Shown here piece after piece: positions 8,663-18,873 of a stretch of 20,000 nucleotides of DNA (within the stretch, counting starts at the first letter, position 1; every line of letters begins with the position of its first letter). A program made the position numbers and the translations under genes. The notes beneath the pieces are model-generated. The model ran no database searches. It had not been told where the DNA came from and saw nothing but the letters and a program-made list of their open reading frames with translations. The DNA comes from Chromera velia (Eukaryota > Sar > Chromeraceae), in contig JAHBMJ010000304.1 in assembly GCA_018398765.1 (NCBI GenBank), positions 1-20,000 of the forward strand. Direction: 5' to 3'.

Positions 8663-9513
8663 ATAGTGACCAGATTTGATTTGATAGGATTTGATTTGGT
8701 TTAATTTAATTTGATTTGATTTGAGCTTCAAGCTCAAGTTTGACCAGATTTAAGGTAGATTTGAGGTTGAAGTCTAGAGGTCACTCTCGACAGCACTGGA
8801 GATGACATGACACAGTCAACACCACTAGCAGATTCTAGAAAGCTTTAGAGACAAGAAAATCACTAAAAACTAGACTAAAAGCTAAATTAAGACTCTCAAA
8901 ATTATAATAAAGTTTTTAATAAACTATTGTCAAAGCTAAGAGTTTACATATAAGTTTTTATCTTAGTTAGTATCTTAGAGTTATCCTAGAGAGTAATCTT
9001 AATTTAAGACTAGAATTTTCTTGTTGTTATGTATGACCTGTAGGATTGTTTGACATCGTTAATCAGTTTGATAGGGGGAGGCCCAAGAAGGGCCCAAAAC
9101 ACTTTAAAAAAGAAATGTAAAAACTGCCACAGCACAATAAAAAACCACTTCAAACCCTCAATCAAAACTTGAATGTCTGGAAAATATATAGACTGGATAA
9201 CATCTTTTTCACTGAACAGACCTTTAGAATTAAAAGGTTTTGCACGTTCATATTCATATAAAACCGATAAAAAAATCTTTTTATGATCAATTTTTTTTTT
9301 TCCGAACAAAAAAGTGCGAAAACTCATTTTAACTCATTTGAAAGATTGGATGACGGATTGACCTCGAAGATTTGAGGTTAAAAGGTCAGATTTGAAGTAG
9401 ATTTGATAGGATTTGATAGACCCTATCATGCTAAAGTTTCTTAGAGCTAAGATTTGATTTAAGGTTAAGCCCTACTTTGAATTAAATCAAATCAAATCAA
9501 ATCTGGTCACTAT
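8663..9513. mobile_element. Non-autonomous DNA transposon-like element with 23-bp TIRs
   Basis: The left end begins ATAGTGACCAGATTTGATTT and the right end is its exact reverse complement for 23 bases. The element is 851 bp and AT-rich, with many internal TTTGATAGGATTT and GATTTGAGGTT words near both ends. No transposase is recognisable. No exact target-site duplication is seen: the flanks are TTTAAAA on the left and CTAAAAA on the right, so the superfamily cannot be assigned. One open frame lies inside on the minus strand. Confidence 0.7.
9010..9327 (-). CDS. Small ORF inside the TIR element, unknown
   Basis: A 105-codon frame starts with ATG. It has a Lys-rich N-terminus, a central hydrophobic aromatic stretch (WFFIVLWQFLHFFFKVFWAL) that could be a membrane segment, and a basic end. 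I recognise no domain. AT-rich DNA gives such frames by chance, but a frame of this length in 37-40% GC DNA is worth noting. It may be a remnant of a gene carried by the element. Confidence 0.25.
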   Translation of the reverse strand: MSFRTFLFGKKKIDHKKIFLSVLYEYERAKPFNSKGLFSEKDVIQSIYFPDIQVLIEGLKWFFIVLWQFLHFFFKVFWALLGPPPIKLINDVKQSYRSYITTRKF

Positions 9514-9564
9514 CTAAAAACTGTTACTAAATACTAGGTAGTAGGTAATGCGACTACGCAGAAG

Positions 9565-9580
9565 GCTATAGCTAGCTATA
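9565..9580. repeat. 16-bp perfect palindrome
   Basis: CTATAGCTAGCTATAG is fully self-complementary. It lies just outside the inverted-repeat element, in sequence with no gene. Confidence 0.7.
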
Positions 9581-10014
9581 GTTAAGATTCAACTTAAGAA
9601 GCGGCTGACATATAGAGTCTAGACGGTCTAGTAGCGTTAGGATTACTGCTCATAGAATTAATGTTCTGGGTTTCCTCAGGATCCAGCTCAGGATTACAGA
9701 ATTATATTGTATTCGGGGCCGTAGCCCTAGATCTGCGTACCAGTTATCTGACGTCCGCCTTGCACTATATATTCATGCACATTATACTTCATACCATGCA
9801 CGCATACATGCAACGACATATCTCATCACGACATATGCATTTCTTACCTTGCACTTCAAAACTATTGCAACTGCCAACAGACATGGATGCATTTTAATTA
9901 CACTCCCGAGATAAGATTAAATTATGTTTCATTTTCTCTGACAAAGTGCGAGTGAAAGACAGAGTTAGACAGAGTGATATAGGGCAGGGGTAGAGTGGTA
10001 GCATGCATCTTTTA
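9581..10014. other. Gene-poor AT-rich spacer
   Basis: An open frame at 9661-9897 (plus) has an unusual His/Met-rich composition caused by repeated CATGCA/ACATAC words. It is not supported as a gene. No repeat boundaries are evident. Confidence 0.4.
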
Positions 10015-10245
10015 TTACTTTTGCAACCTTATGTCTCCGTGCAGAGCCTCTTTCTCTCTTGCTCTTTTTATCTGATAAAACATACCGATCAGATTTTCTA
10101 TCTTGAACCGCGGCTCTCTATTTCCTTTCCCCTTTAAATTCTTTTCTTTGTCGTGGGCTTCTGCAAGCTGTTCGGCAGTCACATCTTGAAAAACATCCTT
10201 AAGTTCCTCTTTAACTAGGCCAATAATAGGCCTAATATCGCCCAA
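10015..10245 (-). CDS. ORF of 76 codons, protein-like, unknown
   Basis: The frame has balanced, charged composition unlike its AT-rich surroundings (segment EELKDVFQDVTAEQLAEAHD, then KNLKGKGN and a helical IKRAREKEAL end). It looks like part of a real protein, possibly a fragment of a transposon or viral-type polyprotein. I cannot name a family. Its first codons lie in the left copy of a roughly 60-bp direct repeat, so it may begin upstream of the ATG in a longer, now broken frame. Confidence 0.35.
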   Translation of the reverse strand: MGDIRPIIGLVKEELKDVFQDVTAEQLAEAHDKEKNLKGKGNREPRFKIENLIGMFYQIKRAREKEALHGDIRLQK

Positions 10246-10517
10246 TATCTTTCTACATAAATTTTATACCTTTTAACAATATGTTGTGTGCCACAGGGGC
10301 CACACACTGCACATCGATACCAAACAGGGCCGATCCATGTCCAAGCCATGCGCTAGCCTGCACGTCACAGCCGCCACAAGTTATAGGCATGCGCGTCATC
10401 ACTATAACCGTTCTGGTTCCTCATGAATACTGATCGGTTTCTTCGTAGACCGCCGCGAATAATAGGCCTAATATTACCCAACATTTTTCTGTACAAACTT
10501 TATACTTTTTGATAATA
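10222..10517. repeat. Pair of diverged 60-bp direct repeats
   Basis: 10222-10281 and 10458-10517 share AATAATAGGCCTAATAT exactly and stay about three-quarters identical over about 60 bases, 236 bases apart. The GC-richer stretch between them has a short minus-strand frame (about 10403-10261) with a CGGC motif. The arrangement resembles a tandemly duplicated or recombined remnant of a repeat unit. Confidence 0.65.
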
Positions 10518-10676
10518 ACACAATCCACCTGTGATTTAAGCTAGGATCCACTCAAAAACGTAAAAAAGATTCTAGCTAGAATTTAAATTAAAAAATTATT
10601 TGCACTAGTATTTGCATGTTGACAATCATTGTCATTAAATTTATATTGATTGTTTTGTTTACTACAACCTAATTTA

Positions 10677-11393
10677 AATCCAATCAGGGTTGCCGATTTT
10701 TTTGGCGGTAGACAAGCTTCATTACCGGTAACCGGTAATTACCGGCAGAGTTTGCTGGCAGTTGGCAAAGACTTAGCAGAATTCTAACAGTCACTAACAC
10801 TTTTCAATAACCTAAGTCCTAGGTTATAGGTCAATCAATCAATCACTTAAGGCTAGACTTAAGGTCAATTCAAAAAGTTAATGCGTCATCTGTAGGGATA
10901 GCTATGCGGCCAGTGTGCTTGAAGATGACGGAGGTCGAAGCAATGGGTCCCATCTTGCACTTAGCGCCTAAAGACAGAGAACCGCTGGCCGTAATGACCA
11001 CAGCTAGCCCAGACAGATGCATCAACGCGATTTCAACAACGGAAAGAGTCTGCCTCAAAGTTTAGGCGGTCCCCCCAATCCAGTGCTCCAGCCTCCAAAG
11101 AAAGACCCGCCTTTTTGCCACTTATAAGGGTGAAACACTTAAAAATTTATATTTTTTAAATATTTTTTTTAGTTTTTTTTGTGTGTGAATAGGCTTTTCA
11201 AATGCCAATAAACACTTAAAAACATGTTTTTGAAGGTTGGCGCCGCACGCGAAATTTTTTTTTTGGGACCCTAATTTTCATCATTTTTTTTGTTGGTAAT
11301 TAAAAGGAAGGCAGACTGAGGCCATTACCGGTTACCGGCAATTGCCGGTAGACTAGACCTGTTACCGACCAGAAAAGCAACCCTGAATCCAAT
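10677..11393. mobile_element. hAT-superfamily non-autonomous element with 8-bp TSD
   Basis: The element spans 10685-11385 (701 bp). It is flanked by perfect 8-bp duplications AATCCAAT at 10677-10684 and 11386-11393. Both ends read CAGGGTTGC inwards, the typical hAT terminal sequence, and 8-bp duplications are typical of hAT transposases. Subterminal inverted ACCGGTAA/TTACCGG words (10721-10747 and 11322-11350) probably served as transposase sites. It encodes no transposase, so it was moved by an enzyme supplied from elsewhere. The intact duplication suggests a fairly recent insertion. Confidence 0.92.
10870..11058 (-). CDS. GC-richer ORF inside the hAT element, unknown
   Basis: A 62-codon ATG frame occupies a segment clearly richer in GC than the rest of the element. 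Its composition is protein-like (VEIALMHLSGLAVVITASGS). I recognise no domain, and it is not a transposase catalytic region. It could be a captured host gene fragment or chance. Confidence 0.25.
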   Translation of the reverse strand: MRQTLSVVEIALMHLSGLAVVITASGSLSLGAKCKMGPIASTSVIFKHTGRIAIPTDDALTF

Positions 11394-11632
11394 GCATGCT
11401 ATGACCCTAGCTATGACCTGCCGAACGCTAGACGCCTAACAGGGGCTGATGGCGATGGCGTATGATGATAATGGCTACGTACAGATGCATGTGTATCTAC
11501 ATTTATATGAATTTGTTTATAAATTTATACTGACTTTCAGACTGATCTGCGTAGACAGAGTGGATTCTTTAAGGCAATGCTCAGGCTACCACCGTGACAC
11601 CTGCAGGAAATTTGCTGTAACATGTTCTAAAG
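11394..11632. other. Right edge of the AT-rich block and 3' flank of the minus-strand gene
   Basis: It contains the second copy of the sequence also seen at 7843 (11421-11470). It then has the presumed 3' untranslated and downstream sequence of the minus-strand gene that ends at 11633. No clear AATAAA signal was seen on the minus strand close to the stop. Confidence 0.4.
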
Positions 11633-12462
11633 TCACCGTCGTTGCCCTCTCGGCGGATTCCAGCCGCCTGCTCCACGCCCACGCCCCCCCCTAGGCCTCG
11701 CCCCACCCCGGCCCCTCTCTGCCTGAGGCCATTGATGCTCCCGGTGCCTCTGTGGTGAGGAACGCCGCCCGGGAGGGCGCTGGTGACCGTCTCCGTGTCC
11801 GGGTCCCCCCCTGCCGCCTTGGCCTCCGCCTCCTCTTCCCCTGTTCGGAAGGTCGCTTTGCTGGGCCCCGGCAGAAGGGCCCGGCCAGGGCCCGGCATCC
11901 CCTCTGTCGCGGCTGCGGCCCATTCCTTGTGGGGGGGGTCCTCTACCGAAGGGACCCGGCTCTTCGAAAGGCGGATCTGACCTTTCACCGGGCCTCGGTG
12001 GCCTGGGTCCAGGGGGACCGCCAGGAGGGGCCCCGGCAGAGAACGAAGAAGACGCCGCGACAGGGGGCCCTTCCCATTCTCTCTCCCTCTCCGGTCTACT
12101 TGGATGTCCACGAGGGGGTCTTGCCGGGGCCCCTGGTCCCGTGTGTGTGTACGCGTTGGCAGGCGGTGGGTTGTGGAGTCTCTCTCTCTCGGCATGGAAC
12201 GAAAACTCGTACTCATACTCGCCTGCCCCCCCCCCCCCNCCCCCCCTCTTTCTCTCTCAGGGGACGACCGTATTCTTGCCGGGGCCCCTCCATGTAGTTC
12301 CCCTACAGTGTATGGACGCTTTGCATTTCTGTCTCTGTCTCTGTCGGCTTCTGCCTGCTGCATGGGGGCGTTTTCATGAGCAGGAGGGCGGGAAGGGGGC
12401 CCGCCCTGCCAGGGGGGTCTCTTTGTGCCGGTGTGCTCGTGTGGTAGTGGCGGGGGGTAGGT
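11633..12462 (-). CDS. Last exon, Pro/Arg-rich region and RGG tail
   Basis: The acceptor ATGTGCAG precedes ACCTAC. Residues first run in the frame of [15 protein letters not shown]. After the G-run at 12230-12246 (minus sense) they continue in a frame with no ATG until 11923, encoding [20 protein letters not shown], then many Pro/Gly/Arg residues. It ends with [12 protein letters not shown] and [13 protein letters not shown], close to a TGA at 11633-11635. The other frame is also open but lacks RGG structure. The N at 12239 lies in the run, so the run length, and with it the frame, is uncertain by one base. Confidence 0.75.
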
Positions 12463-12620
12463 CTGCACATTTATTCATTCATTCATTCGTTCGTTCATTC
12501 ATTCATCCACTTTTTGTTTGTTTGTTTTCTTTGCATGGACCTCGGAGTGTGTCTTGCTTCTCAAATCGTTCGAAAGAAGATCGAGAGAACTAAGAGAAAG
12601 AAAAGGAGTGCGAGAGCGAG

Positions 12621-12659
<39 letters not shown>

Positions 12660-12772
12660 GAGAGAGAGAGAGGGAAAGCGAGAGAGAGAGAGAGAGAAAG
12701 AGAAAGAGAAAGAGAGAGAGAGAGAGAGAGAGACAGAGACAGAGAAAGCGAGAGACAGAGAGAGACACAGAA

Positions 12773-12818
<46 letters not shown>

Positions 12819-15800
12819 GGACAGAGACAGACAGACAGACTATATGTTTCTTCTTCTTCTTCCTCCTTTTCTTCATGAACACATCAGACAAAAAGAAAGA
12901 AAGAACAAAAACAAAAGAACAGCACCAACAATCAAACAGCGTGGGCAGGGGGCCCAAAAGGTGAGAGTTAAGCGCCCCTTGCCTCTCGACCTTCCGACAG
13001 ACTTTCACGTGATCACTGGGTTCACACGTTAATCCTCTGCTGCTTCCACTCAAGACAAGAGAGACAGACAGACAGACAGACAGAAAGGAAAAAAGCGGGG
13101 AAGTTTCCTTCCATGATTGTCACTCACACGCTGACTGACTGAATGACTGACTCCTTGCCTCACATACCTGCTTGTTCGTCATCACCCCCATCTCACTGAA
13201 GGTCGCCTGTTGGGCAAATCTGCCCCTCTCTATGCCTCCGCCTAGGGGAGGCAGACGGGCCCCGGCAACGGGACCAGAAGAGAAGGGCGGACGGAAGTGG
13301 AAGGGCCCCCTCCCCCCGACTGCCGGGGCCCCTGCGTGTGGCTGTGGAGGACGGGGGGCAGAGACGTGAGAGGAGAAAGAGGAGAAGGACGTCGTCTGCC
13401 ATGATCCCCGCGCCTGTCCCTGTCCCTGTTTCTGTACGTGCTCTACCCCCCCAGGCTGCACACCGTCCCTGTGGCGACTCGCACCTCCTTTTCTTCCCGG
13501 CAAATGCACAGGGACAGCATGAGACTGCGACATGGGGGGAAGCCAATCGGGTGGGGGCATATTTTGATGATGCTGCAGGTGTGGGGGATTTGGATGTTCT
13601 TCCGGGGGTACCACCCACTGAAAGCCCTTCTTGGGGATGTCCTCCATGAATTTGGACTTTTTCATACGCTCCAGGGCTGAGTACAGGTTTGTAGAGTCTG
13701 AAGGCAAAAGAGACTCCACGGCGCGCGCAATGCGCTCGTGCCGCAAGCTCAAATTCTGAAAACGCGAGACCCACACCATCAGGATTCGCCACATCTGCAT
13801 CCATCCATCCATTCATCCATCCGTCCATCCATCCATCCATCCATCGATCCATCCATCCATCGATCCATCCATCCATGCAGGTCACTCGATCAACTGAACG
13901 AGGGTGCATGCATGCACCCAGACCGAAACGGATAGATTGAAACCAACGACAGTGACCACGCAATCAAATCTTTCCCAAAACAAGAAAGAGCCAACAGACC
14001 AAAACTCCAATCGATCCTCAGGCCATGCAGGCAATGGAGGCCCACCTCGGATGTCGCACAGTCTCTGCACGCGAGGAGAATCGAGAGGATCGCCTCGAAC
14101 CTTTCCTTCGACAGACTGCCTTCGGAGAGACCGAAAACCCCATCGCTGCTCCCGTCGCCTGCAAAGCAAACAGCACAAAAGCACCAGGGGAGCGGTATGT
14201 ACACACGTGCATGCAAGGGAGGGACACACAGGCAGGCAGATGGATTCAAGTGCATGGGCTATCACCGAGCCCTGTGAGTGCCCACTGCTGTATGAGGACA
14301 GGCAAAGAGAAGCACGGTCCATGCAAGAAGGACAAAGGTCTTTCAACGAGAGAGAGCCCATCACGCTTCTCTACATCAATGAAACCATCACAAAGCAAGA
14401 ACGGAAATGGAAAAGAAAGGAGAGGAGAACAGCGGAGAGCAGTAGAGTCTCCAATTTGGCTGCATAGATGCAGCATCCATCCGTTTGGGAGGGAAACTAT
14501 CCCGCCCTTCTAGCAAAAAGAATCACAAAAAGAACGACCTGTCGGAGCATACTTACTTCACATATCAAACAGATAGGCAGGCAGGCAGGCAGTCAGTCAG
14601 GCAGGCAGGGAGAGTGTATGCACTCTGTCTGCACTCACCACAGATGCCCAGGAGAAGATCGCACAACCCGTCTCGTGCAGGCCGGGCCCCCCTCCCATCG
14701 GTCCGGACCCCGGCAAAGCGAGGAGGGAGGAATGCCGGGGCCCTTCCCCTCAATCCCAGTTTCTCCAGCTGCGCCCGCCGAGCATTCTCACCGGCCCATG
14801 AAGGCACCTCAGCAAACTGCCCTTGGGCCCCTCCCCTCGCACCTGCCCCCGCTGCACCGGGTTTTGCAGGGCCCCCCCCCATTTCCTCGTCGTCGTCTTC
14901 TAACTCAAGAGAGCACCTGCACATGTTCATCCAGAAGCACAACAATACACACTCGCATGAACGCACACACACACACACACACAGAAGGAGACAGGAAAAG
15001 AGAGGGAAAGTGAGGGAACGAACTAGTGTACGAACTCAAGGAAGGATGAAGGAAGAAAGGAAGAAAAGAAGGAATCGCCGAATGAAAAAAAAGTAAGAAA
15101 GGAAAAATAAAACGAACTCACACAGCAAAGACCACACACTCACTCACCTCCTCACAGTATTCACTCAACCGCCTATCTACTCCGATTTATCCATTCACCC
15201 ATGCACCACACACCCGCTTCACCTACCGAGAGGACCCAGGATCACTGCATTCTGAGAAGACGTCCCCGTTCCCATTCTCTGCCGTCCCCCCCCCAAACCC
15301 CATCCCCGAAGACCCAAATGTCATGCCCCCATTCGCCAGGAGGCCCCCCCCTCCTCCTCCTTTCATCGCTGTTCCTTGTGTCAACATCAACGAAATCAAT
15401 TTCGACATCATTCTACCCGGTCTCCCTGCCCCCCTCTGCCCCCCCGGCTGCACGCTCCCGCGGCTCAACCCCAAAAGTCGGTCCTCTGCCCCGTCCCGGG
15501 CCTCCAGCGCGTCTTCCAATTCTGTCACTGGGGCCGTTTGAATGGTGTTAGGGAGGAGAGACGCTAGTCGCCGGGGCACGAGGTAGAAACTCTCGAGGCC
15601 ACAATCCCCGTCTAAAGGCTCAAAGGAGACGGCAAGACTGTCCAGTAACGTTCCCTCCTGCGGCCGTCTCTCCCTCTCCCCCAAATCTGCCGGGGCCCTT
15701 TTTGGACTTCCCGGGGCCTTTGGACGAGTGAGGGCCCTCAGAATTGCGGGCCCCTTCCGACCCTCCCCGAGGCTCACAGCCATGGCCAGAGACCCCCAAG

Positions 15801-18800
15801 ACCTTCCCCCCGTCTCCGTTTGTGCGCGCACTGTCTCAAGCACCGCCCGGGTTCTCTCCCCCTCCAGACCCAGTCCGGGTGTCTGCAGAGAGACCCGCCC
15901 CCTCCCCAGGCTCGAAATCTCAACAGATGAAGAGGCACTCCTCTCTGCTGCCAACATTCTCCAAGTGTCCACGGACAGACGCAGAAGGGCACTCGAGAGC
16001 TCATCTGCAGACAGACAGAGAGGCAGAACAGGGAGAGAGAAGTACTGGGTACCCCGATACACTGACTGACTGTCACAAAACAAAGCACGGGAGGAAGGAT
16101 TTTTGAGTCAAGGGAAGGAAGGAATGCGACCGAGCCGACCTTGCTGCATGGTCACCGTCGCCTCATGTCATTTCATTTCTTTTCCGTCTCCTCCTATCTG
16201 CCTGCCTGCCTGTCTGACATGATCTCCAATTTCGATGTATGTCTCTTCCCTCCCTTGACGCTCCTCGTGTATGGCACACTTTTTCACATACATCTGCTTT
16301 GTGGGACCCTGCTTTTGCACAGAGAGGGAGAGAGCAAGTCACGAATGCACACAAGTCGATCACACAAATGTCCCTATAAGGTCCCCAACCTGTGCGCAGG
16401 TTGTTCACCAGCGCGTGTCTGTCGTTGCTGTCGGCGATCGAGACGGCGTCGTGGAAAAGCTGGCCTCTGTTCTGCATGCACTCAGTCGGCCAGCAATTAA
16501 ACAAGTCGTAAGGAACGAAGAGATAGATGGGGACTCTCTCTCACTCTTTCTTCGGCATACATTCACACACATTCATGATAACGCCAGCGTAGGAACAAAG
16601 AAAAAAAAAGAACGCCGCACAACCCCCCCCCTCTCTTGGCCCTCGCTCCAGCACAAATGGGAGCCCCCCTCCGCATCGCACCGGCCCATGCAATGAACAC
16701 AAACGTCCCTCCAGGCCCTTCCTGATAGGAAAAGAGAAAGCGAAATGTAAGAGAAGAGAAGGGGGCCTCCTGGGAAAAGAACAAGACCAAACAAGAGGAG
16801 AAGAAGAAGAAGAACAAATCAGTTAATTCGTTCTGTCAAGTGTCTTGCTCTCATCTCCACCCTGGCTGACCTGCAAAGCTTGCTTTACAGGACCAGCCCT
16901 CCGATCAAGAACGGCAATGCGAAGATTTCCACTCCACCCCTCTCTGTCTGCACCCCTCAATCCTGCGAGACAAGTCTCACCCCCACTCCTCACTCCGCGA
17001 AGCCTTTCAATATTCGTTGGGAGGCTCCAACCCCTTTCCTTTTCTGTCTCTTTCTCTTTCTCTGTCTCTTCCTCTCTTTCGTTCATTCTCCTCTCATGTG
17101 TCGCACTCAATCCCTGCGCTTTTCCTTTCGCCTTCATTGCCCCTTCCTCGAGACCTTCCGCATCATCCACTGGCTCCCCGAAACGCGAAATCGGACACGA
17201 AAACCCTTTCTGACCCCACCCCTTTCTGTCTTTCTCCCCTCCGTTTTGCTGTCCCTTTCCCCCAGTCTGTTGGTGCTTTGCGCCCTCAACGAAGAACGAA
17301 GGGATCTCCACCCCCCCCCTGATCCCTTTCGGAACAAAACCGTCGGTGTCACTCCACACATCCTCAGAGAAACAAACGAAAGAAGGAAAGTCCCGCGGGT
17401 GCCAGGAGAGACCCAACACCGCACCTGGATGGAGGATGAACAAAGAATGAAGTGTTTACGTATGAGTATGTCGGTAGTCAATTTGCACACACTAAGGATC
17501 GAATGAGAAAAGGGACGTCAAATAAAAAAAATGAGAAAAGGGAAGTCACGCACAAAGGATCGAATGAGAAAAGGGACGTCAAATAAAAAAAATGAGAAAA
17601 GGGAAGTCACGCATAAAGGATCGAATGAGAAAAGGGACGTCAAATAAAAAAAATGAGAAAAGGGAAGTCACGCACAAAGGATCGAATGAGAAAAGGGACG
17701 TCAAATAAAAAAAATGAGAAAAGGGTAGTCACGCACAAAGGATCGAATGAGAAAAGGGACGTCAAATAAAAAAAATGAGAAAAGGGAAGTCACGCACAAA
17801 GGATCAAATGAGAAGAGGGAATTAGGTCTCGAGGAAACCATCAAGAGCCTAGCTAGATCCGATGCTGGAATTGTTCACGGACAAACATGATGATGTATGT
17901 GACAACGAGACAATCAGACAAGAGCGACACTAAACACCTACAAAAGAAAAAACTCCGTCCCATCGACAGCTTGCTTCACTTCTCTCTGTCTCATTCATTC
18001 ATTTCTTTCTCCCTTCCTTCCGCCCTTCATTCTTCGCTCTAGAATGCCAACGTTCTTTCAATGAGTGCGCGGCGTTTTTTCTGAGTGAGTCAGTCAGTTT
18101 GCAACGGGATGGGTGACAACTAAAATACGAAAACACAAAAGATGGTAATGAGACTCTTTATCGCTTTTTCGAAGGGCGAGAGCAAAAATAAGACACAACA
18201 GAAGAAAAAAAAGGCGAAGGCCTCTTTTTGCTACAGACCAGCAGGCTAACCATCGCGGCTTTGCCTACGTTTCCTAGCTTTGCATAGACCGACATGATCC
18301 CCACACATCTAGATAAGCATTTCCTTTTTTCTTGATTGTTCCCTGTCTGTCACAGAGAGACCACACAGGCAGGCAGACAGGCAGACAGGGGCGAGACAGG
18401 CAAACAGAGAGTTTTTTGTTTTCCCCTTTTTCTTTCAACATGGAAATGATGCAAGACAAAACATTCGGATAATCAAACAGATGGACAGACAGACTGACGC
18501 GGCCTGCTTTGTTGAAGAACTGCCGTTAGAGATTTTCTCTTGCCGCTGGGCAAAGGAGGAAAGGAGGAAGAGGAAGGATCCCCCGATGGCCGAAGAGATG
18601 AGAGCTGTGGGGACAAGGGGATTCCCAGAAGTGCCTTCCTCTTCCGTTCAGCTGCCTTCATCGTCTCTGCCCTCGAGAAAGGAACCCGAGGAGCCGAGAC
18701 AGAAGACGAATTCTCAGCTGCTCTCCCCCCCTCTCCCTCTGCTGCGCACCTCTCCAAAAACTCCTCCCACCCCTCAAGTTGGAGAGACTCCACACAGGGC

Positions 18801-18832
18801 ACGCTGCAGAATTCATTCAACAAGACACAAGT

Positions 18833-18873
<41 letters not shown>

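Noticed and set aside
9661..9897. 78-codon plus-strand frame
   Set aside because: Its His, Met and Tyr bias results from repeated CATGCA and ACATAT words; no family resemblance.
7843..11470. Long terminal repeats of a 3.6-kb retrotransposon
   Set aside because: The similarity covers only about 50 bases, lacks TG...CA ends and target duplication, and no polymerase is encoded between them.
12499..13053. Arg-Glu-rich or Ser-Leu-rich open frames
   Set aside because: They come from the GA/CT repeat; the flanking sequence does not continue as protein, and the tract lies between a donor and an acceptor of the minus-strand gene.
16627..16719. Extra exon of the minus-strand gene (after acceptor CCTATCAG)
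   Set aside because: The frame is protein-like ([14 protein letters not shown]), but exons 3 and 4 already join in phase 0 and no clear donor ends it. It may be an alternative exon.
17497..17824. CRISPR array
   Set aside because: The 61-base units are directly adjacent with no unique spacers, and the organism is a eukaryote.
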